DNA of 64,000 nucleotides, taken from assembly GCF_030295935.1 (NCBI RefSeq), contig NZ_AP027362.1, positions 1,922,001-1,986,000 on the forward strand. Reading direction: 5' to 3'. The position numbers and the translations under genes are program-made. This DNA comes from Thalassotalea piscium. GTDB taxonomy: Bacteria > Pseudomonadota > Gammaproteobacteria > Enterobacterales > Alteromonadaceae. The notes beneath the pieces are model-generated. The model saw nothing but the letters and a program-made list of their open reading frames with translations. It was not told the DNA's origin and did not search any database. The first letter of the stretch is position 1; the number at the start of each line of letters is the position of its first letter. Positions 28,565 to 37,968 of the stretch are shown in pieces.

Positions 28565-30025
28565 CTATTTACCTCCTAATAAAATAACGTATTGGCTAAA
28601 GCTACTCGCAAACTCCTGAGCGTATTCAGCTTTTGTTGCTTCACGCTCAACGTTTAAACCAAAGGCTTTAATCACTTTATTGATAAAGTTTTGTTTAGTA
28701 CTCGACTTTTGATCTGTGGGCGACTTAATAGCGTCTATAATGCCATCAGCATTCACGGTAAGTTCAAACTCATCGAGCAAGTCTAAGCACTGCTCGGGTG
28801 TATAGCTTTTCGCTATCCAGTCTAACACTGGGGTTTCTTTTAAAAAGGCAGGGATCGACTTTTCTTTTACAGCAACTTGGTTTGATACTCTACGAGAATA
28901 AACCACCCTAAATAGCTTTTTCGCTGCTATATCTAACTGGTGCTGCCCAAATTGGCTGATATAAAGCAATAAACTTGCATCAAATAACTGCTTCAAATAA
29001 GCACAACCATCAAGTTTGCAAACAAGCTCATGGTAAAACTCGTCAAACGCGAAAAGCGTTTCATCGTTATGATTTTTGAGTAAGTATTTCTGCCTTAATG
29101 CTTGGAAATACTCAAGGTAACGAATGGTATTGGCACCGCTATTGAGTGGTTGGCGTAATTCGTATCCTATTTGCGGTTGCATCAACGTTTCGCCACCATT
29201 ATCTAAATACGTTCTTGTCACTCGTCCAAAAGCCAAATCGTTACCTGTTGCACTTGGTGAGAACTCATCAACAACCGCATCAACTAATAACCGCTCTTGT
29301 TGATGAAACGGCATAGTTTTTCTTGTAGGGTCTTTTAAATCTTTTCGTAAATTTAAGTATTCCCAATACCGTCCACGTAACAGCAGTTTTATGATGGGGT
29401 TAATATCATTCAAGCTTTCCCATAACTCGGCATAATGGCGAGTTTTATTAGGCATGCTTTTATCTATTACGTTTAAATGGTGCGCCTTGATAATATCTGG
29501 GCCTTTTAAGCGCACGCCACCGGTATTTTGTGTTTCAAAGAAGCGATAAGCTTCATCTTCAGAATTTGTCACCACTAAAGTGATATGTATAGTTGAAAAA
29601 TCGATGTCGTTAAGTTGTAACTTTTTATCCGCTAGCCAGGCCAAATTATGTTTAATTTGCTTCTGACTTTCCGGAGCTTTGTAGCGAAGTGATAAGTCTT
29701 TAAACTCTTCAGTTAAATAGGCAATTAATGCCATGGTTGTTAAGCGTTGCTGACCATCAATAATGTTTAGCTTGTTACCTTGTTGATGCAAAATAATACT
29801 GCCTAAATAAAACGGGCAGTTTTCACCATCAGAGTGATTTCGCTCATCAATTTGATAGTCTTTAAAATCTTGCAATAATCGTTGTATTTGTGCTTCAGTC
29901 CAACGATATGGGCGCTGATATTCAGGTATGGCTAACTCGCCATGAATTTCAGTGTTATTAGCACTGACAATACTTTGTTTACTGAATAACTGCGCTAAGG
30001 TACAACTTGCCACTTCAACCGACAT
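28565..30025 (-). CDS. DUF262-domain protein without the DUF1524 nuclease
   Basis: 486 residues. The DUF262 motifs are clear: YQRPYRW (36-42) and DGQQRLTTM (90-98), then a long helical domain. The C terminus (~400-486) has none of the HVHP or GNLVLL nuclease signatures seen in its neighbour. It may therefore be the sensor or GmrS-like partner while the 664-aa protein supplies the nuclease. An AAGGAAG ribosome-binding site supports the ATG at 30025. The gap to hsdS is 12 nt. Known family: NTP-using DUF262 proteins in type IV restriction and phosphorothioate defence. Partnership here is inferred from adjacency. Confidence 0.85.
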   Translation of the reverse strand: MSVEVASCTLAQLFSKQSIVSANNTEIHGELAIPEYQRPYRWTEAQIQRLLQDFKDYQIDERNHSDGENCPFYLGSIILHQQGNKLNIIDGQQRLTTMALIAYLTEEFKDLSLRYKAPESQKQIKHNLAWLADKKLQLNDIDFSTIHITLVVTNSEDEAYRFFETQNTGGVRLKGPDIIKAHHLNVIDKSMPNKTRHYAELWESLNDINPIIKLLLRGRYWEYLNLRKDLKDPTRKTMPFHQQERLLVDAVVDEFSPSATGNDLAFGRVTRTYLDNGGETLMQPQIGYELRQPLNSGANTIRYLEYFQALRQKYLLKNHNDETLFAFDEFYHELVCKLDGCAYLKQLFDASLLLYISQFGQHQLDIAAKKLFRVVYSRRVSNQVAVKEKSIPAFLKETPVLDWIAKSYTPEQCLDLLDEFELTVNADGIIDAIKSPTDQKSSTKQNFINKVIKAFGLNVEREATKAEYAQEFASSFSQYVILLGGK

Positions 30026-30037
30026 ACCACTTCCTTG

Positions 30038-31354
30038 TTAGTTAATTACTGAGTCCACTTCAGGTACTTTAATTTTGCCTGTTACAGCGCTGTTAATTAG
30101 CGTGGTTTTGTATTCTTTGAGTTTTTCGATTTGTTGAATTTGCAGTTTAATTGCGATATCAAACTTTTCACTTTCAGAATCGATATGTTTTAATATTTCT
30201 ATTTGTTCATCTTTAGGTGCAATCGGTACTGCAATATCGAATAAATCATCTGTATATAAACGAATTAAGCCCTCAACAATACCAGTGGCTCTGATGATGA
30301 ATTGCTCGATATATCTAGGGTGTCTAAAAAGCACCTCTAAATAACGCATATCGGTAATATATGCTTTAGGTTTGTAAACTGCGTAATCAGGGCTTACTAA
30401 GCCTTTAAAATCAATGTTTGATTTAAAGAAAACTCCAAGATGTGCCTTTAGTTTGTTAAAAACCAAATCATTCTTGTACACGATTTTATTATCTACATTA
30501 GAAGCAGCAACTTCTGCTTTTGCATGATAATCGGCCCTTACCACAAGCCCATGAATTTGGCTCATCATGAATAATGGCTCTTCACCAGTTTTAGATCTTT
30601 CATTGCGTTCATCGAGCACATATTTAAGGCGCTTAACTTGCCAATGCTCAGGAATTTTACCAATCCAATCGACGCCTGAGTCTTTCATTGGCGCATCTGA
30701 ATTCAAACCTTGAGTAACAGCTTGTTGGATGATGATTTGCTTGCGTTCTTTTAACAGCTTGATTTGTTTTTCTTTGATGGCAATCGCTTCATTAATTTGT
30801 GCTGTTTTTTTATCGAGAAAGTTAGCTATGGCGGTTTGTTCTTTTTCAGAAGGTAATATAAATGGGATAGCTTTCATTCGTTCTTTAGACAAATCCCATT
30901 GCCCAACACGAACACCATCTGATGCACTTCCAAAATATGAAACGTATAACTTACTTCTTATTGCCCAATTAAAGAACTCAGGATTTATAGATTTAGTAAA
31001 GTTAAAAACAAAATAAGCAGGACTAACTATACCTGTGTATTGTGATACACCATATGAGCCTTGCCATGCTTTCATTTTATTCATACCAAACTGGCCTTTT
31101 TCTAACTTTTTATAGCCGCTTAGATCGTCTGGGATGAAGTTATGATTAGAGTCTTGATTTTCAATATCTCTTTCAATTACCCCTAATTCACGGGTAATTG
31201 ACAATAGAGGTAAATCCGGACAGTTTTTTATAGAAACAGGGAAAAGGCATGAGCCTAATTTAGTTAGCTCCCAAGAATCTGGTACTTCACCAATCCATTC
31301 AAATCCTGAATCTTTATATGCCCCATACTTTGGCATTGTTGCTATTTCAGGCAT
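30038..31354 (-). CDS. hsdS: Type I restriction specificity subunit (HsdS)
   Basis: 438 residues arranged as two target-recognition domains with conserved helices. Each half begins alike: KDSGFEWIGEVPDSWELTKL near residue 10 and KDSGVDWIGKIPEHWQVKRL near 220. Each ends in a coiled coil (FLDKKTAQINEAIAIKEKQI; IDSESEKFDIAIKLQIQQIE). It sets the bipartite DNA target of the HsdM/HsdR complex. An AAGGAG site supports the start. The gap to hsdM is 2 nt. The recognition sequence cannot be deduced by eye. No second hsdS or inverted repeat for phase variation is seen. Confidence 0.96.
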   Translation of the reverse strand: MPEIATMPKYGAYKDSGFEWIGEVPDSWELTKLGSCLFPVSIKNCPDLPLLSITRELGVIERDIENQDSNHNFIPDDLSGYKKLEKGQFGMNKMKAWQGSYGVSQYTGIVSPAYFVFNFTKSINPEFFNWAIRSKLYVSYFGSASDGVRVGQWDLSKERMKAIPFILPSEKEQTAIANFLDKKTAQINEAIAIKEKQIKLLKERKQIIIQQAVTQGLNSDAPMKDSGVDWIGKIPEHWQVKRLKYVLDERNERSKTGEEPLFMMSQIHGLVVRADYHAKAEVAASNVDNKIVYKNDLVFNKLKAHLGVFFKSNIDFKGLVSPDYAVYKPKAYITDMRYLEVLFRHPRYIEQFIIRATGIVEGLIRLYTDDLFDIAVPIAPKDEQIEILKHIDSESEKFDIAIKLQIQQIEKLKEYKTTLINSAVTGKIKVPEVDSVIN

Positions 31355-31356
31355 GG

Positions 31357-33822
31357 TTACTCTCCTTGCACCTTAGCTAATTCAACACCTAGAATGTCCG
31401 CTATCAAACCTTCTGCCTTTTGCTCAAGGTTGATGATGTCAGTTGCTACTTCATCCATTGAGCGCAATGGTTTGTGTTGATAGAAGTATTTATTAAAGCT
31501 GATTTCGTAACCGGTTTTGGTGCTATCTAGGTTTATCCATGCTTCAACAACATGTGGCTGTACTTCATCAAGGTAGTATTGGTGAATTTCGCAATTGTCT
31601 TGTGCTCCGTTTTTATCCACTTTATCTTCAAGATAAGTTAACGGTACTGATTCGGCATCACGTAAATCTGAGTTAGCCTCATAAGTGGTGAACTCGTTTT
31701 TAGTTCCTGTTGAGTAATAGCCGAAGTCAGCTAAATCAGATGCTTCACAGCCTAAGTGATGTAATAGTTCATCGAGCTTATCTTGTTTAAATTTAACGAC
31801 CTTTTTAATGACTTTTTCAGCATTTTCGTCGTACCAGCTCATGGCATTAACGACTGTGGTGTAAAACGCTTTGCGTTTATTTGCTTTAATGTCGGCTAAT
31901 ACATCAGCTGAAACGTCTTTAAAGCGAGCTTCAACATCGGCTTTAAACAGATTGTAATCGTTATATTCTTTGGTGATGGTTTCGGCAAGTTTGTTAGCAA
32001 GTTCAACCAGTAACTTACCGTTTTGCCAAGTATCGGTTGAGAGTAGCTTAGCTTTCGCTTTAGCGTTTAAATTAATGTCGTTGTCTTCACACCAAGTGAT
32101 GATTTCTTTTTCTTTGGCTTTATCGTTAGCGGTAAAAAAGTCTGCTTGATAAACCTTGTCACCATATTCTGCAAACAGGTACTCCATTGGCTCACGAAGG
32201 GTTTTATCAAAACGCAGCGGTGCAATAAGTTCGTCTTTAAACTGAGCACTTCGTCTGTCTGGGCGTTCAATGTTAACTTTGTAGTAACCAAAATCATCAT
32301 TATTAAATACTTTAGAAGCAATACCTGTTGGATCGTTAACTACGGTGAGTTTTCGCTCCACTGAGGCGGATTCTAAATATGTTTGTGTGATCTCAACAAT
32401 ATGCTCAGGTGTGAATTCACAGTTTTTATCACCTAAATTTTTACGTAATTTTTTAAACAACAAGCTTGCGTCAATAAGTTGTACTTTGCCTTGACGATTT
32501 TGCGGCTTGTTATTGTTCAATAACCAAATATAAGTGGTAATACCTGTATTGTAGAACAAGTTATTTGGTAGTTGCACTATGGCATCAAGCATGTCGTTTT
32601 CTATGATGTAACGGCGTATATTACTTTCACCTGAGCCTGCATCACCGGTAAACAAGCTAGAGCCATTATGAACTGAAGCAATACGTGAACCTAGTGGGCT
32701 AACGTCAGTCGCTTTCATTTTACTAACCATTTCCATTAAGAATAATAACTGACCATCACTTGAGCGAGGCGTAGCATCAACCGATGACTTATTTCCCCAA
32801 TAGTCTGTTAGCTCAATAATGAATCGAGGATCAATAACATCTTTACCGTCTTTAATGTATTTTTGCTCACCTGACCAGCTTTTACCGTAAGGTGGGTTTG
32901 ACAGCATAAAATCGAACTTATTTGCCGAAAACTCATTGGTAGATAAGGTAGAACCTACTTTTATGTTCTCAGGGTTGTTACCTTTGATCATCATGTCTGA
33001 CTTACAAATAGCGTACGTTTCAGGGCTTACTTCTTTTCCATATAGGTAAATATCTCTGGTAGCATTTTCTGCCGGGTATTTTTCATAAATAAAATTTTGC
33101 GTTTCAGTTAACATACCGCCACTCCCACAAGCTGGGTCGTATACGGTTAGCGTTAACGGCAGATCTTTTTCTATTGGATCAAATACCAGGTGAGTCATTA
33201 ATTCAATAACTTCACGTGGGGTGAAATGCTCTCCCGCTTCTTCGTTGTTGTCTTCATTGAATTTACGAATAAGTTCTTCAAACACATACCCCATCCCTAA
33301 GTTAGTTAGTGCAGGTAATGTATTACCGTCAGGGTCTTTAATGTCGAATGGCGTTAAATTTATATTTGGCGATACAAACTTTTCTAAAACGTCTAACAGT
33401 ACATCACTTGTAGCCATTTTTTTAACCTGGTTTTGCAGTTCAAAGCATGCGATTATTTCTTTTACGTTTCCACTAAAGCCATTAAGGTATTCTTCAACGT
33501 TGGCAAGTAGTATTTGTTGGTTGTTTGTTGCTGTGTTGAATAAGCTTTTTAACGTCCATTTTGAAGTGTTATAAAACACATAGCCTGACTCGCTAATAAG
33601 TGGTTCATCATCAAGCTCTGTGGCTTCCATTTCATCAACTTGAAACTTAACTTCATCAAGCACCGCTTTTTTAGTGGGCTCAAGTAAGGTATCTAAACGG
33701 CGTAATACCACCATAGGTAAAATTACGTCACGGTATTTACCACGCACGTATACGTCACGCAGGCAATCGTCAGCAATTGACCAGATAAAAGAGATAAGTT
33801 TGTTATGTGCGCTGTGATCCAT
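31357..33822 (-). CDS. hsdM: Type I modification methyltransferase subunit (HsdM)
   Basis: 821 residues, longer than the classic ~500-aa HsdM. It belongs to the long type with a C-terminal extension after ~530. N-terminal helical HsdM_N domain (LRDVYVRGKYRDVILPMVVL), then SAM motif YDPACGSGGM (228-237) and catalytic NPPY (309-312). It is an N6-adenine methyltransferase acting with HsdS, protecting host DNA and forming the core that binds HsdR. It is the first large gene of the operon, 27 nt downstream of a 58-codon gene. Confidence 0.96.
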   Translation of the reverse strand: MDHSAHNKLISFIWSIADDCLRDVYVRGKYRDVILPMVVLRRLDTLLEPTKKAVLDEVKFQVDEMEATELDDEPLISESGYVFYNTSKWTLKSLFNTATNNQQILLANVEEYLNGFSGNVKEIIACFELQNQVKKMATSDVLLDVLEKFVSPNINLTPFDIKDPDGNTLPALTNLGMGYVFEELIRKFNEDNNEEAGEHFTPREVIELMTHLVFDPIEKDLPLTLTVYDPACGSGGMLTETQNFIYEKYPAENATRDIYLYGKEVSPETYAICKSDMMIKGNNPENIKVGSTLSTNEFSANKFDFMLSNPPYGKSWSGEQKYIKDGKDVIDPRFIIELTDYWGNKSSVDATPRSSDGQLLFLMEMVSKMKATDVSPLGSRIASVHNGSSLFTGDAGSGESNIRRYIIENDMLDAIVQLPNNLFYNTGITTYIWLLNNNKPQNRQGKVQLIDASLLFKKLRKNLGDKNCEFTPEHIVEITQTYLESASVERKLTVVNDPTGIASKVFNNDDFGYYKVNIERPDRRSAQFKDELIAPLRFDKTLREPMEYLFAEYGDKVYQADFFTANDKAKEKEIITWCEDNDINLNAKAKAKLLSTDTWQNGKLLVELANKLAETITKEYNDYNLFKADVEARFKDVSADVLADIKANKRKAFYTTVVNAMSWYDENAEKVIKKVVKFKQDKLDELLHHLGCEASDLADFGYYSTGTKNEFTTYEANSDLRDAESVPLTYLEDKVDKNGAQDNCEIHQYYLDEVQPHVVEAWINLDSTKTGYEISFNKYFYQHKPLRSMDEVATDIINLEQKAEGLIADILGVELAKVQGE

Positions 33823-33849
33823 TTGTATTCCAATAATATTTGATTAGCA

Positions 33850-34026
33850 CTAATGTGCTTTGTTAAGCGGTGAGTTATTGCCAAAAACGTTGTGGATTGC
33901 GAGTGCTTCACTTTCACCACTTTCCATACGCTGTTTCACTTCATCGAGCATCGCTTGTTGTATGTCTTTGCTTGGTAAATTTTTAAGGGCTAAGTTTAAT
34001 ACGTCCGATATATCTATTTCTGCCAT
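33850..34026 (-). CDS. Small 58-aa protein between the WYL regulator and hsdM
   Basis: ATG 34026 is preceded by GGGGAAG at 7 nt and the frame runs 58 codons to TAG. The product starts MAEIDISDVLNLALKNLPSK and is acidic and helical, with MLDEVKQRMESGESEALAIH. No signal or membrane segment is present. Strong ribosome-binding site, operon position and amino-acid-like composition support a real gene. I do not recognise it. Small ORFs in front of hsdM can encode antirestriction-like or regulatory proteins; that is only a possibility. Confidence 0.7.
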   Translation of the reverse strand: MAEIDISDVLNLALKNLPSKDIQQAMLDEVKQRMESGESEALAIHNVFGNNSPLNKAH

Positions 34027-34062
34027 GATTTCTTCCCCAAATTTATATATTTAAGTTTGTTT

Positions 34063-34971
34063 TTAATGTTGCTGATAACCAGGTGCAATAGCAAGATTTT
34101 CTGCACCGTTTTCTTGATTCATTTCTAGGGTTTGGCTGTTCTGCAAATACAATTGATATTCAGGCCCTGAAAGTGAAGCACTATCAGAACAATCCACATT
34201 CCAACGTCTTAATAAATAGCCTGCCATTGCAGCTCTAACGTTTAATTTGAGCATGCCGTTTTCCATTCCGTAGTCCATTTTAATGGCGGTTGGGTATTCA
34301 ACATTCTTAGGGTGTGGAACGATTTCTAGTGGCATAATGGTATTCCACTGTTCATCTTGAAGCTTGATTTCGTTTACTTCAGGTTCGTTATTAATTACCG
34401 TTACTTTGGCAAGGCGTGTTAATACAAAATCTCTGAATGAATTTGTTTTTCTGTCGTAAGCGCGAACATGCCAGCGCAGACCATTGTCAACTATGGTGTG
34501 TGGCACTAATTCTCGTGCGCTAGAGCCACTGGTAAGTGAGGTATAAATAACACTTACTGCTTTGCCGTTAACCATTGCTTGGGTAAGTTTAGCAATAACG
34601 TTAATATCGGGTACGTTTAGCTGGCTTGGTTGCTCTACTGGAAATTCAACACAGCCTTCCCCACTGCCAATGGCGTCGAAGCCGTCAGATATTTGATGAG
34701 CGAGCTTAACTAAGGTGCGTTTAGCATCATGTTTAAACAGTGGTGTAAAGCTGTTGGTTAGAAAGTATTTCTTTTCTTTGTTGTCGTACGCCATGTTTTT
34801 AGGCGCGTGTTCTTTATACAGGTTGATATCGCGTGTAGCGGCAGAAACGCCTAATTTGAAATGTTGTACAATTTCGGCGCGGGTAACGCTGCCGGTAAAA
34901 TACAATTTAAAGTCGATATAGGCAAGGCGCTGCTGCTGAGCATAACTTAACTGTTCTAGTGGTGTGTTCAT
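34063..34971 (-). CDS. WYL-domain transcriptional regulator (BrxR/CapW-like)
   Basis: 302 residues from ATG 34971. The frame is open to a GTG at 35001, but a promoter candidate at 35015-35043 would put the mRNA start only a few bases upstream of it. Domain order: winged helix (LAYIDFKLYFTGSVTRAEIV, then FKLGVSAATRDINLY), WYL domain near 120-200 (VSVIYTSLTSGSSARELVPH, LRWHVRAYDRKTNSFRDFVL), and a C-terminal WCX extension (LSGPEYQLYL). BrxR/CapW proteins repress defence operons and are probably released by a nucleic-acid or nucleotide ligand. It is the first gene of the minus-strand series, 36 nt before the 58-codon gene, and likely autoregulates the island. Confidence 0.88.
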   Translation of the reverse strand: MNTPLEQLSYAQQQRLAYIDFKLYFTGSVTRAEIVQHFKLGVSAATRDINLYKEHAPKNMAYDNKEKKYFLTNSFTPLFKHDAKRTLVKLAHQISDGFDAIGSGEGCVEFPVEQPSQLNVPDINVIAKLTQAMVNGKAVSVIYTSLTSGSSARELVPHTIVDNGLRWHVRAYDRKTNSFRDFVLTRLAKVTVINNEPEVNEIKLQDEQWNTIMPLEIVPHPKNVEYPTAIKMDYGMENGMLKLNVRAAMAGYLLRRWNVDCSDSASLSGPEYQLYLQNSQTLEMNQENGAENLAIAPGYQQH

Positions 34972-35014
34972 TGTTTGTTGTTTTTCTTTTTTATTAGCCA
35001 CTTAGAAAGTATGT

Positions 35015-35043
35015 CTTATAATGGGCTATACCTCAATAGTAAA
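35015..35043 (-). promoter_or_regulatory. Candidate sigma-70 promoter of the defence operon
   Basis: On the minus strand: -35 TTTACT (35043-35038), 17-bp spacer, -10 TATAAG (35020-35015). A start near 35008 would give a ~37-nt leader for ATG 34971. The -35 is weak (4 of 6) and overlaps the left arm of the inverted repeat at 35041-35063. Confidence 0.45.
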
Positions 35044-35063
35044 AGTTGCATTATTGAACTTTT
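35041..35063. promoter_or_regulatory. Inverted repeat overlapping the -35 box, candidate WYL operator
   Basis: AAAAGTT, 9-bp spacer, AACTTTT: a perfect 7-bp dyad. A second dyad, AATAAC-TTTAT-GTTATT, lies at 35072-35088. Their position at the candidate promoter of a BrxR-like gene suggests repressor binding sites. No binding data exist here. Confidence 0.4.
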
Positions 35064-35161
35064 GTCATAAAAATAACTTTATGTTATTGAATATATGAAG
35101 AAATAACTATTTAAACGAAGTGTTTTGACATGTAAAGTTGATCACTTTCACCCAAATTAAT

Positions 35162-35197
35162 ATCGCCTTAGTAAGCCGCAAAGCTTAGTAAGGCGAT
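35162..35197 (-). terminator. Hairpin downstream of acnA
   Basis: ATCGCCTTAGTAAGC and GCTTAGTAAGGCGAT pair with one mismatch around CGCAAA. It lies 36 nt after the acnA stop. The trailing sequence on the minus strand is AT-rich (ATTAATTT). Probably the acnA terminator, and it marks the end of core sequence beside the island. Confidence 0.65.
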
Positions 35198-35232
35198 TTT
35201 GTGAGTTAAGTTTTCGTTATTTAGCTATTTAA

Positions 35233-37968
35233 TTACAACAACTCTTTAGCCACATACGGTAATACACCGCCAGATTTAAAATACTTAAGCTCTAGTTCAT
35301 TAGTAACGTTTAAAGTGAGCGGTATTTTTGCTACTTTTTCATTATTACCTTTTGAAATAATAAGCGTTAATAACTGGTTAGGTTTAAGGCTTTGTTCATT
35401 GCTATTTTCTGCAAACGTTATGTGTATTTGTTCATCGCCTTGTAAGTTTAAATCGGCTATTGTCATTGTATCTGGCAATTGCAGTGGCATTATGCCCATA
35501 CCAACTAAGTTACTACGATGAATACGTTCGTAAGACTGAGCAATAACCGCTTTTATTCCAAGTAACTGACAGCCTTTTGCCGCCCAGTCTCGGCTGGATC
35601 CTGTGCCATATTCTTTACCTGCAAAAATTACTAACGGTGTGTTATTTTCTTGATAGTGCTGACTGGCTTCAAATATAGAAACGGTTGTTTCGCTATCAAA
35701 TTTATCGCTACCAAAAATTCGAGTAAAGCCGCCCTCTTTTGGATCTGCAATCAGGTTTTTAAGTCGGTTGTTTGCAAACGTGCCGCGTACCATTACTTCA
35801 TGATGACCTCGGCGGGTGCCGTAACTATTAAACTCTTTTGGTTCAATTCCTCTTGAAATAAGGTATTTACCTGCAGGTGTACTTTTATCAATTTGACCCG
35901 CCGGTGAAATATGGTCGGTAGTAATAGAGTCTCCCAAAATTGCTAATATACGGGCCGACTTAATCAGTGCTTCATCTGAAGGAGTTGCAGCCACTTTATG
36001 CTCAGCTTGCTTAATATTGTCGGCTAAAATGTCTACAAACGGCGGTTTTACAATATAAGTTGACTGCTCGTCCCACGTATAGCAAACACTATTTGTAATG
36101 GGTAAGCTTTCCCAGTCTTTGTCGCCTATTAGCATGTCTTTGTATGATAACGCATAGCTTTCTTGGGTGATGGTTGCCATAGCATCATTAATTGATGTGT
36201 CGCTTGGCCAAATGTCACGTAGGTAAACTGGTTGTCCGTTGCTACCTGTACCTAATGGTTCTTCGTCTAAGTTAATTTTAGTATTGCCTGCTAATGCAAA
36301 TGCAACCACTAGCGGTGGTGAAGCTAACCAGTTAAGTCTTACCGACGGATGAATACGTCCTTCAAAGTTACGGTTACCTGATAATACCGAGCTAACACTT
36401 AAATTATGATCTTTAATTTGTTGTTCATAATTATCATTTAACGGCCCTGAATTACCAATACAGGTTGTACAACCAAAACCAATACGGTTAAAGCCTAATT
36501 TATCTAAAAACGGTTGTAAGCCTGAGCTGTCAAGGTACTGTGCTACTACTTGCGAGCCAGGTGCTAAAGAGGTTTTAACATACGGTTTAACCGTTAATCC
36601 TTTTTCTACAGCGGCTTTTGCTAGTAAGCCAGCTTGTAACATTACATGTGGATTTGAAGTGTTAGTACATGAAGTAATTGCCGCTAACACTATATCGCCA
36701 GAGTCTATTGTTTTTTGTGTACTTGGCTGCTGATCATTGGTTGATACTTGTACATTTAACTCTATTGATTCGATGGTTTTTTGTTTGATTGCGTGTAACG
36801 CTATTCGGTCTTGTGGACGTTTAGGTCCGGCTACACATGGTGTTATGGAGCTAAGATCAATAGTTACATTTTCAGCAAACTTAGGATCATTGTGTGATCC
36901 GTCGTACCAAATATGTTGAGCTTGTGAGTAAGATTTAACCCGTTCAATTAAATCAGACGAACGATTAGTAAGATTTAGGTAGTCAGTTACTTTGTTGTCT
37001 ATGGGGAATATGCCACAGGTAGCACCATATTCTGGAGACATATTAGCTACGGTTGCGCGGTCGGCAATACTTAGTGATAAAACACCCTCGCCATAAAATT
37101 CTACGTATTTTCCTACCACACCATAATTTCTAAGCGTTTCAGTAATGGTTAGTACTAAGTCGGTGGCTGTTATACCAACAGGTAATTTTCCTTCAAGCTT
37201 AACTCCAACCACTTTAGGAGCGCCTAAACTTAATGGTTGCCCTAGCATTACTGCCTCAGCTTCAATACCACCTACTCCCCAACCTAGAACACCAAGGCCG
37301 TTAATCATAGTGGTATGGCTATCTGTGCCCACTAATGTATCAGGCGATAACACGCCGTTTTCGTTGCGTACTACTTGTGCTAAATACTCTAAGTTTACTT
37401 GATGACAAATACCACGGCCAGGTGGAACAACTCTCAAATTATCAAATGAGCTTTGCGCCCACTTTAAAAACTGGTAACGCTCTTTGTTGCGTTCCATTTC
37501 ACGCATACCATTATGTGCTAATGCCTCTGGCGTGCCGGCTTGGTCTACAATAACAGAGTGGTCAATGACTAGGTCTACTGGGCATAACGGATTTATTTTT
37601 TCAGCATTGCCACCTTGCGCGGCTACCGCATCTCGCATTGCGGCTAAATCAACTATGGCAGGTACTCCTGTATAGTCTTGCATTAATACTCGTGAAGGAA
37701 AATATGGAAACTCAAAGTCACCGGTTGGTTGTGTTGCAATTAAATTTTTAATTGTGCTAACAATCGTGTTGTGTTCAACACTGTCGTTATTAGCATAATT
37801 TCGCATAACGTTTTCTAAAAACAGTTTGATAATAAAAGGTTGATCTTCCAAATTAAACTTAAAGTCTTCAGCAAGTCTTGCTAACGACCAATAACTATCA
37901 GTTGTATTATTATCAACGAATTGGGCAAGGTATCTTTCACACCAAGCTTCTTTATTTATAGGGATCAT
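35233..37968 (-). CDS. acnA: Aconitate hydratase A
   Basis: 911 residues, the usual AcnA/IRP-type length. The three 4Fe-4S cysteines are visible in TSCTNTSNPHVM and GCTTCIGNSGPL. The C-terminal swivel domain shows the substrate loop YGTGSSRDWAAKG. It converts citrate to isocitrate in the TCA cycle and may bind mRNA when the cluster is lost. It is a single gene with its own hairpin terminator, unrelated in function to the neighbouring defence island. Confidence 0.96.
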   Translation of the reverse strand: MIPINKEAWCERYLAQFVDNNTTDSYWSLARLAEDFKFNLEDQPFIIKLFLENVMRNYANNDSVEHNTIVSTIKNLIATQPTGDFEFPYFPSRVLMQDYTGVPAIVDLAAMRDAVAAQGGNAEKINPLCPVDLVIDHSVIVDQAGTPEALAHNGMREMERNKERYQFLKWAQSSFDNLRVVPPGRGICHQVNLEYLAQVVRNENGVLSPDTLVGTDSHTTMINGLGVLGWGVGGIEAEAVMLGQPLSLGAPKVVGVKLEGKLPVGITATDLVLTITETLRNYGVVGKYVEFYGEGVLSLSIADRATVANMSPEYGATCGIFPIDNKVTDYLNLTNRSSDLIERVKSYSQAQHIWYDGSHNDPKFAENVTIDLSSITPCVAGPKRPQDRIALHAIKQKTIESIELNVQVSTNDQQPSTQKTIDSGDIVLAAITSCTNTSNPHVMLQAGLLAKAAVEKGLTVKPYVKTSLAPGSQVVAQYLDSSGLQPFLDKLGFNRIGFGCTTCIGNSGPLNDNYEQQIKDHNLSVSSVLSGNRNFEGRIHPSVRLNWLASPPLVVAFALAGNTKINLDEEPLGTGSNGQPVYLRDIWPSDTSINDAMATITQESYALSYKDMLIGDKDWESLPITNSVCYTWDEQSTYIVKPPFVDILADNIKQAEHKVAATPSDEALIKSARILAILGDSITTDHISPAGQIDKSTPAGKYLISRGIEPKEFNSYGTRRGHHEVMVRGTFANNRLKNLIADPKEGGFTRIFGSDKFDSETTVSIFEASQHYQENNTPLVIFAGKEYGTGSSRDWAAKGCQLLGIKAVIAQSYERIHRSNLVGMGIMPLQLPDTMTIADLNLQGDEQIHITFAENSNEQSLKPNQLLTLIISKGNNEKVAKIPLTLNVTNELELKYFKSGGVLPYVAKELL

